A stretch of DNA of 64,000 nucleotides from Rheinheimera soli (GCF_021290985.1 NZ_JAJOYU010000018.1:36401-100400); one strand, 5' to 3'; positions 1-13,365 are shown, counted from the stretch's first letter. The notes: generated by a model from the letters alone, not told the origin. Translations and numbers: made by a program.

Positions 1-174
1 TTCAATACTATCGCGTCGACAATTAGAAAAGTGATGGAGATAGGCTAGGCGCTGTGGACTTAAGCTATAGCTTTAAAGGATTGGCTTACCTGCTACTTTC
101 TACAGGTTTCGACTTTGGAAAATTTGGTTAGACTGATATTTATGTCTAAATACCAGAAACAATCCGGAGTCGCC

Positions 175-1371
175 ATGAGAATTCTTATTTGTACTTTTGA
201 CAGTTTTGGCTTTCTTTACCCGATGATAGGACTGGCGAATAGTTTCAAGCGGCTCGGATATGACATCCATTTTATTGGCAGCAAAAGCATCAAAGAGATT
301 GTTCTTGAACAAGGAATGCGATGGATAGAACATGATAAAGAGAATAAAGATGCATTTTTAATTAAACGCTTTGGTGATCTTGAGGATATTTCAAACCAGA
401 TCAAGTATGTTGAATATGCAGTTTCAAATTTTAGCTATGATTTAGTTGTAACCTCTCCTTTATCTTTTGGAACAATTCTGGCAGCGGAAAGATATAGCCT
501 GCGTGTTGTTACTCTTGGTTTTTTTTCATATTTATGGGTCAACGATGTAAATATATTTGGTCTTCCTAAAAAGATTCATGACCACTGTAAGTGGCGTACG
601 ACAGATATGTTTAATACTTATATGAAATCAAGGGCTAGTCTTGGCTTTCAAAAAGTAAACCATGATTTATCTCGTATTCCGTTTACAGGTGATTTGATGC
701 TTCAGAGAAGCGTTCCTGGTCTAATGCACAAAATAGGGGGTATACCCGAAAAAACTGTTGCCTTTGGTTCTTGTATATGGGAACCGGAAACAGTGAGTGA
801 TACGGAAGAAATGTTAGAAAATTGGCTTAACCTTCCTAAGAATAGAGATCGAAAAGTATTGTATGTAAATCAAGGACGAACTTTCTATATGAAGGGATTC
901 TGGAGTTTGATCAAGTCAATATTTGGCGCTTCCGACTACTTAGTGATAGCTGATGTGAACAGGATGGATGGCTTTGTTGGTGAAGTACCAGACAACTTTT
1001 TTCTGGCTAACCATATACCCATCAGAGCGGTAGTTTCTCATGCAAGTTTATTTATCTCAGCTGGGCATACAACGTCAGTCCTTGCCGCACTTGAAAATGC
1101 CATTCCCATGCTTTTATTTCCTAGTGGAGGAGAAACAGTAGATAACTCGTTTTATTGTGAAAAAATTGGAGTGGCAACTGTTTTTAATGAAGACTCTTAC
1201 AATGAGCAGCAAATCTCTGAGACAGTAGATCGCATTATAAAGGAACAAAAATTCAGCGATGCCTGTAGACAAATGAGTAATGAATTTGGTCTCTACAAAG
1301 GGGATTCTTATCGATCTGGATTAATAAAATCAGCAGCATTGCGGCTGTCTGGTAATTTATATGCTCCTTAA
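175..1371 (+). CDS. Glycosyltransferase, GT-B fold, UGT/MGT-like
   Basis: A 398-residue protein. The start at 175 is preferred over an in-frame ATG at 115 because a GGAG lies 5 nt upstream and the protein then begins MRILICTF, the usual first beta strand of a GT-B enzyme. The N-terminal half carries a P-M-I-G-L-A segment followed by a helix and GYDIHFIG, as in UGT/MGT enzymes. The C-terminal half carries GHTTSVLAALENAIPMLLFP followed by a D-N motif, matching the nucleotide-sugar binding signature of family 1 glycosyltransferases. It probably transfers a sugar from an activated donor, but the acceptor cannot be told. The gene is clearly AT-richer than the ATP synthase genes next to it and points toward them, which suggests horizontal acquisition. 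No partner biosynthetic genes are visible, since the window starts just upstream. Confidence 0.75.
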   Translation: MRILICTFDSFGFLYPMIGLANSFKRLGYDIHFIGSKSIKEIVLEQGMRWIEHDKENKDAFLIKRFGDLEDISNQIKYVEYAVSNFSYDLVVTSPLSFGTILAAERYSLRVVTLGFFSYLWVNDVNIFGLPKKIHDHCKWRTTDMFNTYMKSRASLGFQKVNHDLSRIPFTGDLMLQRSVPGLMHKIGGIPEKTVAFGSCIWEPETVSDTEEMLENWLNLPKNRDRKVLYVNQGRTFYMKGFWSLIKSIFGASDYLVIADVNRMDGFVGEVPDNFFLANHIPIRAVVSHASLFISAGHTTSVLAALENAIPMLLFPSGGETVDNSFYCEKIGVATVFNEDSYNEQQISETVDRIIKEQKFSDACRQMSNEFGLYKGDSYRSGLIKSAALRLSGNLYAP

Positions 1372-1500
1372 CCCTAGACGTAACGGAGAGCTTTATTTTT
1401 ACAGCGGGTTTTAGAGTCAACCCGCAGGTACTGTGAGATGACAATTTCAATAGTAAGCGATGTGCAGATGGCTTCGGCCTTTAGTTAATTTCACCACATA

Positions 1501-1528
1501 AAAAAAGCCACCCGAAGGTGGCTTTTTT
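1501..1528 (-). terminator. Intrinsic terminator of the atp operon (bidirectional)
   Basis: A 6-bp GCCACC/GGTGGC stem with a CGAA loop (1507-1522) is flanked by A6 on the left and T6 on the right. It can therefore end leftward atp transcription and rightward glycosyltransferase transcription. Confidence 0.85.
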
Positions 1529-1544
1529 CTATGCAGTAATCCGC

Positions 1545-1961
1545 TTATTTTTTGCGAAGTTTCTGAATTAAACGTAACTGGGCAATAGCTTCAGCCAATT
1601 GAGCTGCAGCTTCTGCGTAGTTGAAGTCAGCGCCAGCATGTTGCATCGCTTCTTCCGCACGTTTCTGAGAGGCTAATGCAGCCTGCTCGTCCAGATCTTC
1701 AGCCCGTACCGCAATGTCGGCAAGCACTGTGATGCTGTGAGGCTGAACTTCCAGCACACCACCAGCAACATAAATCAGATGCTCTTCGCCAAACTGCTTA
1801 ACGATACGAACCATACCAGGCTTGATTCCAGTAAGAAGCGGAATGTGACCAGGTAAAATACCCAGCTCACCTTCACTGCCTGTTACCTGAATGGATTCCA
1901 CCAGACCAGAAAAAATCCGTTCTTCGGCGCTTACCACATCCAGTTGTACTGTCATTGCCAT
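1545..1961 (-). CDS. atpC: ATP synthase F1 epsilon subunit
   Basis: A 138-residue epsilon subunit, last gene of the leftward atp operon. The N-terminal beta-sandwich (about 1-85) contains the family motif [17 protein letters not shown] and ends in a V-L-A-D segment. The C-terminal helical hairpin (about 88-138) is alanine- and glutamine-rich and ends in K-L-R-K-K. Epsilon sits on the central stalk with gamma, couples rotation to catalysis and inhibits ATP hydrolysis through its C-terminal helices. It lies 25 nt after atpD and is followed by the operon terminator. Length and sequence are normal for gammaproteobacteria. Confidence 0.97.
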   Translation of the reverse strand: MAMTVQLDVVSAEERIFSGLVESIQVTGSEGELGILPGHIPLLTGIKPGMVRIVKQFGEEHLIYVAGGVLEVQPHSITVLADIAVRAEDLDEQAALASQKRAEEAMQHAGADFNYAEAAAQLAEAIAQLRLIQKLRKK

Positions 1962-1986
1962 TTCGCTCTCCTAAAGCTGCAGTTGA

Positions 1987-4264
<2,278 letters not shown>

Positions 4265-4291
4265 GACTTAATCTCCGAAAGTTTCAACGAC

Positions 4292-4313
4292 CGGGTGCGG
4301 TTGCCCGCACCCG
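4292..4313 (-). other. Hairpin in the atpA-atpG intergenic gap
   Basis: A perfect 9-bp GC-rich inverted repeat (CGGGTGCGG / CCGCACCCG, loop TTGC) lies within the 55-nt gap between atpA and atpG. There is no T-run on either side, so it is not a standard terminator. A hairpin here could mark an RNA-processing or stability boundary or tune subunit ratios; that role is inference. Confidence 0.6.
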
Positions 4314-4319
4314 ATATGT

Positions 4320-5861
4320 TTACCAAGTCTGAGTTGCTTTAAACTTCTCAATAGCGCCTTTTAATGTCGCTTCGATTTGGTCGTTGTAGTTACCGGTTTT
4401 GTTCAGATCAGCCATAAACGCTGCGTGCTCTGAGTGCATGTAAGCAATTAAAGCGGCTTCAAAATCAAGGATTTTGGCAACTTCGATGTCTTTCATGTAG
4501 CCTTTTTCGATAGCGAAAATAGACACACCCATGTCAGCCACGCCCATTGGCGCGTATTGTAACTGTTTCATCAGTTCAGTAACTTTCTGGCCGTGGTCTA
4601 ACTGCGCACGAGTCGCGTCATCCAGGTCAGAAGCGAACTGAGCGAACGCCGCCAGTTCTGAGTACTGAGCTAAGGCTAAACGGATACCGCCACCCAGCTT
4701 TTTGATGATTTTTGTTTGAGCAGCACCACCAACACGGGATACCGAGATACCAGCGTTAACAGCTGGACGGATACCGGCGTTGAATAAACCAGATTCTAAG
4801 AAAATCTGACCGTCAGTGATCGAAATTACGTTGGTTGGAACGAACGCAGAAACGTCGCCAGCCTGAGTTTCGATAATTGGCAGTGCAGTTAAAGAACCAG
4901 TTTTGCCTTTCACTTCACCGTTGGTTAAACGCTCAACATAATGCTCGTTTACACGAGATGCGCGCTCTAACAGACGGCTGTGGAGATAGAATACGTCACC
5001 TGGGTAAGCTTCACGGCCTGGTGGACGACGTAACAACAGAGAGATTTGACGGTAAGCAACAGCTTGTTTAGACAAGTCATCGTATACGATCAGTGCATCT
5101 TCACCGCGGTCACGGAAGTATTCACCCATAGTACAACCAGAGTATGGCGCCAGGAACTGCAGTGCAGCAGCTTCAGAAGCTGAAGCTACAACAACAATAG
5201 TGTGGGCCAGAGCGTTATGCTCTTCCAGTTTACGTACTACGTTAGCAATAGTAGAAGCTTTTTGGCCGATAGCTACATAGATACATTTCACGCCAGAAGT
5301 TTTCTGGTTGATGATGGCATCGATAGCTAGAGCCGTTTTACCTGTCTGACGGTCACCGATTAACAATTCACGCTGACCACGACCGATTGGGATCATGGAG
5401 TCAACTGACTTGTAACCAGTTTGCAGAGGTTGGTCTACTGAACGACGATCGATAACGCCTGGAGCGATTTTTTCTACTGGTGCAAAACCAGCAGCATCGA
5501 TTGGGCCTTTACCGTCGATTGGCTCACCTAAAGTGTTAACCACACGGCCTAATAAGCCTGGGCCAACTGGTACTTCAAGGATACGGCCAGTAGATTTAAC
5601 TTTTGTACCTTCACGCAGGTCCGCATATGGACCCATAACTACAGCACCTACTGAGTCGCGCTCAAGGTTTAATGCGATAGCGTAACGGTTGCCTGGAAGC
5701 TCAATCATCTCACCCTGCATACAATCAGCAAGGCCATTGATACGAATAATACCGTCTGTAACAGCGACTATAGTACCTTCGTTGCGAGCTTCACTGACAA
5801 CCTCAAACTGCTCAATACGTTTTTTGATCAGTTCAGAAATTTCAGTGGAATTCAGTTGCAT
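4320..5861 (-). CDS. atpA: ATP synthase F1 alpha subunit
   Basis: A 513-residue alpha subunit, the usual length. The N-terminal region [19 protein letters not shown] binds delta at the top of F1. The non-catalytic nucleotide site has the P-loop GDRQTGKT (169-176), and the signature [20 protein letters not shown] is followed by the conserved VGGAAQTK segment. Alpha forms the hexamer with beta and contributes the arginine finger to catalysis. It is downstream of atpH (14-nt gap) in the leftward operon. No anomalies. Confidence 0.98.
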   Translation of the reverse strand: MQLNSTEISELIKKRIEQFEVVSEARNEGTIVAVTDGIIRINGLADCMQGEMIELPGNRYAIALNLERDSVGAVVMGPYADLREGTKVKSTGRILEVPVGPGLLGRVVNTLGEPIDGKGPIDAAGFAPVEKIAPGVIDRRSVDQPLQTGYKSVDSMIPIGRGQRELLIGDRQTGKTALAIDAIINQKTSGVKCIYVAIGQKASTIANVVRKLEEHNALAHTIVVVASASEAAALQFLAPYSGCTMGEYFRDRGEDALIVYDDLSKQAVAYRQISLLLRRPPGREAYPGDVFYLHSRLLERASRVNEHYVERLTNGEVKGKTGSLTALPIIETQAGDVSAFVPTNVISITDGQIFLESGLFNAGIRPAVNAGISVSRVGGAAQTKIIKKLGGGIRLALAQYSELAAFAQFASDLDDATRAQLDHGQKVTELMKQLQYAPMGVADMGVSIFAIEKGYMKDIEVAKILDFEAALIAYMHSEHAAFMADLNKTGNYNDQIEATLKGAIEKFKATQTW

Positions 5862-5875
5862 GCTCTAATCCCCAA

Positions 5876-6406
5876 TTATGACTGCAGTGCAGTAGCTAAA
5901 CGATGTAATTTGCCACGAACCGAGCCATCAATCACCATATCACCGGATTTGATAACCATACCGCCAACGACGGCCGGATCTACACTGCAGTTCAATTTTA
6001 TTTTACGTGATAAACGCTGAGACAAGGCTGCGATTAAGCTTTCGCGCTGAGCACCAGTCAATACAGTGGCAGAAACAACATCGACGGTAGCTTCTTTCTC
6101 GTACTCTGATTTTAACTCAGTAAAACGCGTAAACACCGCAGGCAAAGCCAGCAAACGATGATTTTCTGCCATAACTTTAATAAAGTTCTGGCCTTGCTCG
6201 TTCAGTTGCTCACCACAAACCTGGATAAAAAATTCAGCCTGCGTTTGAGCAGAGCCGGATTGCAGACGCTCGGCGACAGCTGGGTTTTTCGCGACTTCCG
6301 CCGCGAAAAACAACATATCAACCCAGCAAGACAGCGTGTTTTGCTCTACAGCAAACTCAAACGCCGCCTTTGCATAAGGACGAGCAACATTCGTCAGTTC
6401 AGACAT
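5876..6406 (-). CDS. atpH: ATP synthase F1 delta subunit
   Basis: A 176-residue delta subunit (OSCP family). It starts MSELTNVARPYAKAAFEFA, which includes the conserved RPYAKAAFE helix. The C-terminal motif DPAVVGGMVIKSGDMVIDGS is the family signature. Delta sits on top of F1 and joins it to the b-subunit stalk. The 12-nt gap from atpF is typical of translational coupling in this operon. Confidence 0.97.
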   Translation of the reverse strand: MSELTNVARPYAKAAFEFAVEQNTLSCWVDMLFFAAEVAKNPAVAERLQSGSAQTQAEFFIQVCGEQLNEQGQNFIKVMAENHRLLALPAVFTRFTELKSEYEKEATVDVVSATVLTGAQRESLIAALSQRLSRKIKLNCSVDPAVVGGMVIKSGDMVIDGSVRGKLHRLATALQS

Positions 6407-6418
6407 GGCTCTTCCTCT

Positions 6419-6889
6419 TTATAGTTCTGCAACCAGTTTTTCCAGGATGTCGCTGTGGGCAGCTTCATCAATTGAACGTTGCAGAATTCTTTCCGCTCCC
6501 GCAACAGCCAGTGATGCAACCTGCTTACGCAATTCTTCACGAGCACGAATACGTTCAGCATCAACTTCTGCTTTGGCTTGCGCCAGGATATGTTCACGTT
6601 CAGCATTGGCTTTAGCTATTGCTTCATCAATCATTTTCGCTTCGCGTTTTTTCGCTTGTTCAATGATTTCTGCGGCATGAGCTTTTGCATCTTTGAGCTG
6701 ATCTTTTGCTTTATCCTGAGCTAATGCCAGGTCTTTTTCAGCTCTGTCTGTAGCAGCAAGACCATCTGCAATTTTCTTCTGGCGCGCTTCAATAGCGTCC
6801 ATCAGAGGTGGCCATACAAACTTCATACAGAACACAACGAAAACCGCAAAAGCGATCATTTGTCCGATAATAGTCAGAGTCAGATTCAC
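6419..6889 (-). CDS. atpF: ATP synthase Fo b subunit
   Basis: A 156-residue peripheral stalk subunit. One N-terminal membrane helix (about 4-25, ending [18 protein letters not shown]) is followed by a long charged, alanine-rich helix (about 30-150) that dimerises as a right-handed coiled coil. The WPP after the membrane helix is the family hallmark. It holds the stator against rotor torque by linking subunit a to delta. It lies 51 nt downstream of atpE. Confidence 0.97.
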   Translation of the reverse strand: MNLTLTIIGQMIAFAVFVVFCMKFVWPPLMDAIEARQKKIADGLAATDRAEKDLALAQDKAKDQLKDAKAHAAEIIEQAKKREAKMIDEAIAKANAEREHILAQAKAEVDAERIRAREELRKQVASLAVAGAERILQRSIDEAAHSDILEKLVAEL

Positions 6890-6940
6890 GTCCGCTCCTC
6901 CTTAGTTAATTTGTTCTCGGTACCGATAAACGTCAGATAA

Positions 6941-7201
<261 letters not shown>

Positions 7202-7244
7202 TTACTCCGATAGTTAAAGTTAAAGTTAAAGTTAATGATAAAAA

Positions 7245-8114
<870 letters not shown>

Positions 8115-8126
8115 TCATCCCAATTA

Positions 8127-8501
8127 TCAATGTTTAAAGAAAATCGCTGTTGCCCACTGTGCAAATAACGTCAATACAAAGCCTGTCATCAAAGGGCCTG
8201 CTACTATTTGCTGCTGCATAACTACAACAAAAAGCACAATGGTCAAAATCAGTTTTAGCGAATGCCCCCGCATCATAGCGGTCTTCGCTTGTTCTGCGCT
8301 GCCACGACCTAAGGTCCAAAATGCAAACAACGCAAACACAAAATTCGGTAAAGCTGCTACTAGCCCACCTTTAAATGCCGATTTAGCAGCCAACTCACCA
8401 GACAGCAGTTGAAAAACTAAAGCTGTTAAACCCGCCACTGCAACCTGAAAAGCGATCAACTTGTAAGCTGACAGGCGAACTTGTCGCGGGCTAGGTTGCA
8501 T
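8127..8501 (-). CDS. atpI: ATP synthase protein I
   Basis: A 124-residue membrane protein starting at MQPSPRQVRLSAYKL. An upstream in-frame ATG at 8591 is rejected because it lacks a ribosome site and covers the predicted promoter, while GGAG lies 7 nt before the chosen start. Four hydrophobic helices are visible. AtpI is the first gene of the operon and is thought to help assemble the c-ring or supply Mg2+; it is not part of the finished enzyme. The role comes from the family. Confidence 0.9.
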   Translation of the reverse strand: MQPSPRQVRLSAYKLIAFQVAVAGLTALVFQLLSGELAAKSAFKGGLVAALPNFVFALFAFWTLGRGSAEQAKTAMMRGHSLKLILTIVLFVVVMQQQIVAGPLMTGFVLTLFAQWATAIFFKH

Positions 8502-8552
8502 TACAACTCCGGTTACTAAACAACAAATAAAACATGGGTAAAAATTGCGGCA

Positions 8553-8580
8553 AGTATACTTATTTGCCTTTGATTTGCAA
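8553..8580 (-). promoter_or_regulatory. Predicted sigma70 promoter of the atp operon
   Basis: On the minus strand a TTGCAA -35 (8575-8580) and a TATACT -10 (8553-8558) are separated by 16 bp. They lie about 50 nt before the atpI start in the only gap between parB and atpI. Confidence 0.6.
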
Positions 8581-8631
8581 CTAAAAGCCACTCAGAGCAA
8601 GCAGTCACACCTAAATTAGACAAAATACAAA

Positions 8632-9522
8632 CTACTCAAAGCTGTTTATCTCTAATTTTTTCAACACGCTTTCTAATTCATCCAGACTGCTGTATGAGAT
8701 CACCAGATTGCCTTTGCCTTTTTTGTTGTAATTAATTTCAACAGGGGCAGCAAATCGTTCACTTAAGCGTTGCTCCAGCGAACTGACATCCGGATCTTTT
8801 ACTTTAACAGCCACTTCAGGAGCAGGTTCCAGCAATCGACGCACAAGATTTTCAGTATCGCGCACTGTCATTTGTTTCGCAGCCACTATACGGGCAGCAT
8901 CAGATTGTGCTGTTCCATCCAATGCCAATAAAGCACGGGCATGGCCCATTTCGATATCACCATGCTCGAGCAATAACTTCACATCGTCATTGAGCTGGTT
9001 CAAACGTAATAGGTTGGTGACACTGGCGCGGGATTTACCCACTGCATCAGCCACCTGCTGATGTGTCAGTTCAAATTCGGACAATAAACGCTGAAGCGCT
9101 ATGGCTTCTTCCATCGCATTTAGATCTTCACGCTGAATGTTTTCAATCAGGGCAATAGCGACAGCAGCTTCGTCTGGTACATCTTTGATAATACAAGGAA
9201 TAACGTCAAGTTGCGCTAACTGGCTTGCACGCCAGCGCCGTTCACCAGCGATGATTTCATAGGATTCTTCGCCCACCTGACGCACAACAATAGGTTGAAT
9301 AATACCTTGAGAGCGAATAGAACTGGCTAAATCTTCCAGCGCATCCTGCGACATATCTTTACGCGGCTGGTATTTGCCTGGCTTGAGCCATTCAATCGGC
9401 AGTTTTTGCAATTCACTGCGTTGGGCTGAAGAAAAGTTGGCGTCATTCTGTTGATCAGACACAGGTTTAGTAGTGAGTAAAGCATCTAAGCCCCGGCCTA
9501 AGCCACGTTTTTTTACCGACAT
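8632..9522 (-). CDS. parB: Chromosome partitioning protein ParB
   Basis: A 296-residue ParB/Spo0J protein. It starts MSVKKRGLGRGLDALL, the typical N-terminus. The ParB CTPase domain (about 38-130) contains IAGERRWRAS, and ENIQREDLNAMEEA follows. A helix-turn-helix (about 155-190, HQQVADAVGKSRASVTNLLR) reads parS. The C-terminal domain (about 250-296) dimerises. ParB loads at parS, spreads as CTP-dependent clamps and stimulates ParA. Two 16-bp parS sites are visible in recF (27380 and 28019). It lies 37 nt downstream of parA. Confidence 0.96.
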   Translation of the reverse strand: MSVKKRGLGRGLDALLTTKPVSDQQNDANFSSAQRSELQKLPIEWLKPGKYQPRKDMSQDALEDLASSIRSQGIIQPIVVRQVGEESYEIIAGERRWRASQLAQLDVIPCIIKDVPDEAAVAIALIENIQREDLNAMEEAIALQRLLSEFELTHQQVADAVGKSRASVTNLLRLNQLNDDVKLLLEHGDIEMGHARALLALDGTAQSDAARIVAAKQMTVRDTENLVRRLLEPAPEVAVKVKDPDVSSLEQRLSERFAAPVEINYNKKGKGNLVISYSSLDELESVLKKLEINSFE

Positions 9523-9559
9523 CTTCAGTTGTATTCCTTGTCAATTAGGCGCGTTTTAA

Positions 9560-10354
9560 TTAGGCGGAAATGGAGGTTTTTGCCGTTTTTTTATCAGCCC
9601 GGCGTAAAATTTCGCCCGCTAATGCCAGATAGGCTTTGGCACCTGTTGAACCTTTGTCGTAATACATCACCGGGGTGCCAAAACTTGGCGCTTCCGCCAG
9701 TCGTACATTACGTGGGATCACAGCACGGTAGACTTTATCGCCAAAATGTTGTTTCAGCTGTTCAGACACATCATTGGCCAGGCGATTTCGCGGGTCGTAC
9801 ATAGTACGCAGAATACCTTCAATTTTCAGATCGGCATTCACCACGGACGTCAGCTGGTTGATGGTATCCATCAGGGCGGTTAAGCCTTCCAGCGCATAGT
9901 ATTCACATTGCATAGGCACCAGCACAGAATCAGCGGCTGCCATCGCATTCACCGTCAGCATGTTCAGTGCTGGCGGGCAATCAATAAAAATAAAATCGTA
10001 CTGTTGGCGGGCGTCTTTTAACGCATTACGTAAACGCAGTTCACGGGCAAAGACGTTAAGTAAACGTACTTCGGCAGCTGTGACATCTGAATTGGCTGCG
10101 ATCAGGTGATAACCACCGGCAGTTTCCTTAACCACTACTTCGGCAAAAGGTTTTTCTTCTACCAGTAACTCATAAGCACTGGCATGTACGGCGTACTTGT
10201 CGACGCCGCTGCCCATAGTGGCATTACCTTGCGGGTCTAAGTCAATCAGCAGCACCTTGCGTTTGGTTGCAGCCATAGAGGCAGCCAGATTGACCGCTGT
10301 GGTTGTTTTGCCCACACCACCTTTCTGGTTTGCAATAGCTATGACTTTTCCCAC
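9560..10354 (-). CDS. parA: Chromosome partitioning ATPase ParA (Soj family)
   Basis: A 264-residue ParA/MinD-type ATPase. The deviant Walker A KGGVGKTT occupies residues 11-18, DLDPQGN follows at about 39-44, and the Walker B-like FIFIDCPP is near 130. This short form lacks an N-terminal DNA-binding domain, as expected for chromosomal ParA that does not act as a repressor. With ParB it drives origin segregation. It lies between rsmG and parB. Confidence 0.96.
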   Translation of the reverse strand: MGKVIAIANQKGGVGKTTTAVNLAASMAATKRKVLLIDLDPQGNATMGSGVDKYAVHASAYELLVEEKPFAEVVVKETAGGYHLIAANSDVTAAEVRLLNVFARELRLRNALKDARQQYDFIFIDCPPALNMLTVNAMAAADSVLVPMQCEYYALEGLTALMDTINQLTSVVNADLKIEGILRTMYDPRNRLANDVSEQLKQHFGDKVYRAVIPRNVRLAEAPSFGTPVMYYDKGSTGAKAYLALAGEILRRADKKTAKTSISA

Positions 10355-10381
10355 AAGGACCCCAATAAGAATTTAATTAAA

Positions 10382-10999
10382 TTAGACTTTCTCCAACACC
10401 ACCAGATAACGTTCGGCGTTCAGTGTTGGCACCTGTAACGGATGACTGCCGACAACTTTAACAAAATTCGGCAAAGCTGCAATTTCTTCTTGAACCAAAG
10501 CGCCTTTCATGGCTAAAAACTGGCCATCAGCCGCTGGTAAATGCTTACACCAGTTCACCATATCAGTCATTGAAGCAAAAGCCCGGCTCAGCACCGCATC
10601 ATACCCTGTTTCGGGTTGATGATCTTCAACCCGACTCTGAATAGCTTCAAAGTTCTGTAGTTTCAGCTGCAATTTGACATGATTTAAAAAGCGAATGCGT
10701 TTGCCAAGACTATCCAGCAGGTAAAATTGCTTGTCAGGTAAAGCGATTGCCAGCGGAATACCAGGTAAACCAGGGCCAGTGCCCACGTCGATAATACGCT
10801 GTCCAGTGACAAAAGGCGCGACGGCTAAGCTGTCCATAATGTGTTTCACCAGCATTTCTTCCGGATCACGCACTGAGGTCAGGTTGTAAGCACTGTTCCA
10901 TTTATCCAGCAACTGGACATAGGCCACCAGTTGTTGCAGTTGAAGTTCAGATAAAACTAAGCTGGTCTGTGCGACCAGCTTTTTTAATTTTTCCAGCAT
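10382..10999 (-). CDS. rsmG: 16S rRNA (guanine527-N7)-methyltransferase
   Basis: A 205-residue SAM-dependent methyltransferase (GidB). The SAM motif is [17 protein letters not shown] (about 68-84), followed by [12 protein letters not shown] and the late motif LSRAFASM. It methylates N7 of G527 in the 530 loop of 16S rRNA. It lies 14 nt downstream of mnmG in the classical mnmG-rsmG-parAB order. Confidence 0.96.
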   Translation of the reverse strand: MLEKLKKLVAQTSLVLSELQLQQLVAYVQLLDKWNSAYNLTSVRDPEEMLVKHIMDSLAVAPFVTGQRIIDVGTGPGLPGIPLAIALPDKQFYLLDSLGKRIRFLNHVKLQLKLQNFEAIQSRVEDHQPETGYDAVLSRAFASMTDMVNWCKHLPAADGQFLAMKGALVQEEIAALPNFVKVVGSHPLQVPTLNAERYLVVLEKV

Positions 11000-11013
11000 G
11001 ATGATCCCAATGC

Positions 11014-12903
11014 TTAAGCAGATTTGCGCAGTAGACCCTGTTTTTTCAGGTAGACCAGCAATAACGAAATAGCGGCAGGCGTGATGCCTGAAATACGCGA
11101 AGCCTGACCCATAGTTTCAGGTTGCACCTGATTCAGTTTGAGTATCACTTCGTTGGATAAACCTTTCACGGCTTTGTAATCAAAGCCTGCAGGCAAACGA
11201 GTGTTTTCGTTACGCTCTTGTCTGGAGATCTCGTCCTGCTGGCGATTGATATAACCTTCGTACTTGATTTGAATTTCAACCTGTTCAGCAGCAGCAGGAT
11301 CGGCTAAGCCAGGGCCTACCAGATCAATTTTCATCAGATCCTGGTAATTCACTTCAGGACGACGGATCAATTCTTCTAAGCTGGCTTCTTTGCTCAGCGG
11401 TGTTTTCACCAACAGATTCACTTCAGCCAAAGCCGCGTGTTGTGGGTGGATCCATTGCTGTTTTAAGCGTTGACGTTCCAATTCAATTTGTTCAATTTTC
11501 AGGTTAAACGCGGCCCAACGCACGTCGTCGACCAAACCTAACTCACGGCCTTTGGCAGTCAAACGAATATCGGCATTGTCTTCACGTAACATCAGACGGT
11601 ATTCAGCACGGCTGGTGAACATACGGTACGGCTCTTTGGTACCCATGGTGGTCAAGTCGTCAATCAACACACCTACATAGGCCTGATCACGGCTTGGTGT
11701 CCAGGAGTCTTTGTCCTGAGCAGAAAGCGCTGCGTTCATACCGGCCATTAAGCCCTGAGCACCAGCTTCTTCGTAGCCTGTGGTACCGTTGATTTGTCCT
11801 GCAAAAAACAAACCTTTAATGAATTTAGTTTCCAGTGAAGTTTTTAAATCCCGTGGATCAAAAAAGTCATACTCAATAGCATAACCAGGGCGGGTAATAT
11901 GGGCATTTTCCAGACCTTTGATCGAACGAACCAGGTTTAACTGCACGTCAAAAGGCAAGCTGGTAGATATACCGTTTGGATACAACTCGTGTGTGGTTAA
12001 ACCTTCAGGTTCAATAAAGATCTGGTGTTTATCTTTGTCAGCAAAACGAGTGATTTTGTCTTCAATCGATGGGCAATACCGTGGGCCTATGCCTTCAATC
12101 ACACCAGTGTACATAGGCGAGCGGTCTAAACCATTACGAATAATATCGTGGGTTTGTTCGTTGGTGTAGGTGATATGACAAGGGATCTGAGTCGGTTGAT
12201 CCTTGTGGGATCCCATAAACGAAAATACCGGAGTAGGGTTATCACCTGGCTGCGCCTGCATCACTGAAAAATCAACGGTTCTGGCGTCAATACGAGGTGG
12301 AGTACCGGTTTTTAAACGGCCTACACGGAAAGGTAATTCACGTAAACGTCGTGCCAGAGCTATGGATGGCGGATCGCCAGCACGGCCACCACTGTAATTT
12401 TCTAGACCAATATGGATCTGGCCACCGAGGAAAGTACCTACAGTCAGCACCACTGATTTGGCTTTAAATTTCAAACCCATTTGGGTCACTACACCACAGA
12501 CCTGATCGTTTTCTACGATCAAATCATCACAGGCTTGCTGAAAGATCTTCAGATTTGGTTGGTTTTCAAGGACTAAACGCACAGCTGCACGATAGAGCTG
12601 ACGGTCAGCCTGAGCACGGGTTGCACGTACAGCAGGGCCTTTAGAACTGTTTAAAGTTCTGAATTGGATCCCAGCACGATCCGTCGCTTTGGCCATGACG
12701 CCACCTAAGGCATCAATTTCTTTGACCAAATGGCCTTTACCAATGCCACCAATGGCCGGATTACAGGACATCTGACCCAAAGTCTCAACGTTGTGAGTCA
12801 GCAATAAAGTTTGCATTCCCATGCGGGCCGCAGCAAGCGCAGCCTCTGTGCCGGCGTGACCACCACCAACAACGATGACATCAAATGTTTCCTGATAAAG
12901 CAT
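11014..12903 (-). CDS. mnmG: tRNA uridine-5-carboxymethylaminomethyl(34) synthesis enzyme MnmG
   Basis: A 629-residue FAD-dependent enzyme (GidA). The dinucleotide fold GGGHAG is at 13-18, followed by [20 protein letters not shown], a signature of the family. The C-terminal part (about 560-629) is the helical domain that binds MnmE and tRNA. With MnmE (encoded at 20199-21563) it makes the cmnm5 modification of wobble uridine. It is the first gene left of oriC and is transcribed away from it, as in E. coli. Confidence 0.97.
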   Translation of the reverse strand: MLYQETFDVIVVGGGHAGTEAALAAARMGMQTLLLTHNVETLGQMSCNPAIGGIGKGHLVKEIDALGGVMAKATDRAGIQFRTLNSSKGPAVRATRAQADRQLYRAAVRLVLENQPNLKIFQQACDDLIVENDQVCGVVTQMGLKFKAKSVVLTVGTFLGGQIHIGLENYSGGRAGDPPSIALARRLRELPFRVGRLKTGTPPRIDARTVDFSVMQAQPGDNPTPVFSFMGSHKDQPTQIPCHITYTNEQTHDIIRNGLDRSPMYTGVIEGIGPRYCPSIEDKITRFADKDKHQIFIEPEGLTTHELYPNGISTSLPFDVQLNLVRSIKGLENAHITRPGYAIEYDFFDPRDLKTSLETKFIKGLFFAGQINGTTGYEEAGAQGLMAGMNAALSAQDKDSWTPSRDQAYVGVLIDDLTTMGTKEPYRMFTSRAEYRLMLREDNADIRLTAKGRELGLVDDVRWAAFNLKIEQIELERQRLKQQWIHPQHAALAEVNLLVKTPLSKEASLEELIRRPEVNYQDLMKIDLVGPGLADPAAAEQVEIQIKYEGYINRQQDEISRQERNENTRLPAGFDYKAVKGLSNEVILKLNQVQPETMGQASRISGITPAAISLLLVYLKKQGLLRKSA

Positions 12904-12945
12904 ATAGGCCTCGAACTCAAAACCAGTTCTGTAAAAAGGGCGCGT

Positions 12946-12951
12946 ATTGTA
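12946..12951 (-). promoter_or_regulatory. Candidate -10 element of mnmG
   Basis: A minus-strand TACAAT is followed by a GC-rich ACGCGCCC discriminator, about 45 nt before the mnmG start. The -35 region 17 bp upstream (TTTCCC) is poor. A GC-rich discriminator would fit growth-rate (stringent) control. Confidence 0.4.
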
Positions 12952-12955
12952 ACTG

Positions 12956-13345
12956 GATCTGAGGCTTTGGGAAACGATTAAAACTCGATCACGATCCTCA
13001 AAGGATCACTAATAATATATAAGGATCTTTAAAGAGATCTTTTTATTATGTTTACTACTATACAGAGCCTTTTCTGTGGGTAACCCTTGATCTGTTTTGA
13101 AGATCAATCAGTTAAGAAGGATCGGATCCTGTGATCAACACAAGATCCTGGGTCGAACAAGCGGTGTTTAACTAGCACTTTTATACACAGGGCATAAAAC
13201 CTGATTTGTTACACAGAGGATAACTTCAGCTTTTACATAAGTTATAACTACACTTATACACATTAGACTTAAAAATTAGTTAAAACTGTGGATAACCATG
13301 TGTAACTGGATCATAAGTATGATCCTCTTTATATAGCAGTGGATC
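12956..13345. other. oriC: Chromosomal replication origin (oriC)
   Basis: The 533-bp gap between mnmG and mioC is the E. coli-type oriC location. Within 12956-13345 I count 15 GATC sites (first at 12956, 12987, 12993, 13004; last at 13309, 13321, 13342), far above the one or two expected by chance. An AT-rich block with two 13-mer-like repeats starting GATCTTT (13024 and 13036) forms the likely unwinding element. DnaA boxes: a perfect TGTGGATAA at 13287-13295, TTATACACA at 13181-13189 and again at 13254-13262, TGTGGGTAA at 13075-13083, and a weaker AGAGGATAA at 13215-13223. The order DUE, R1-like box, GATC-rich middle, then further boxes runs in the same sense as in E. coli. Fis and IHF sites were not assigned. 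Confidence 0.93.
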
Positions 13346-13365
13346 ATGAGCGGGTTATATAGAGA

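Noticed and set aside
62..73. AAGCTATAGCTT palindrome at the left edge
   Set aside because: Short and AT-rich; chance occurrence cannot be excluded without neighbouring sequence.
1253..1450. Minus-strand open frame over the glycosyltransferase end
   Set aside because: It is antisense to a better supported gene and resembles no family.
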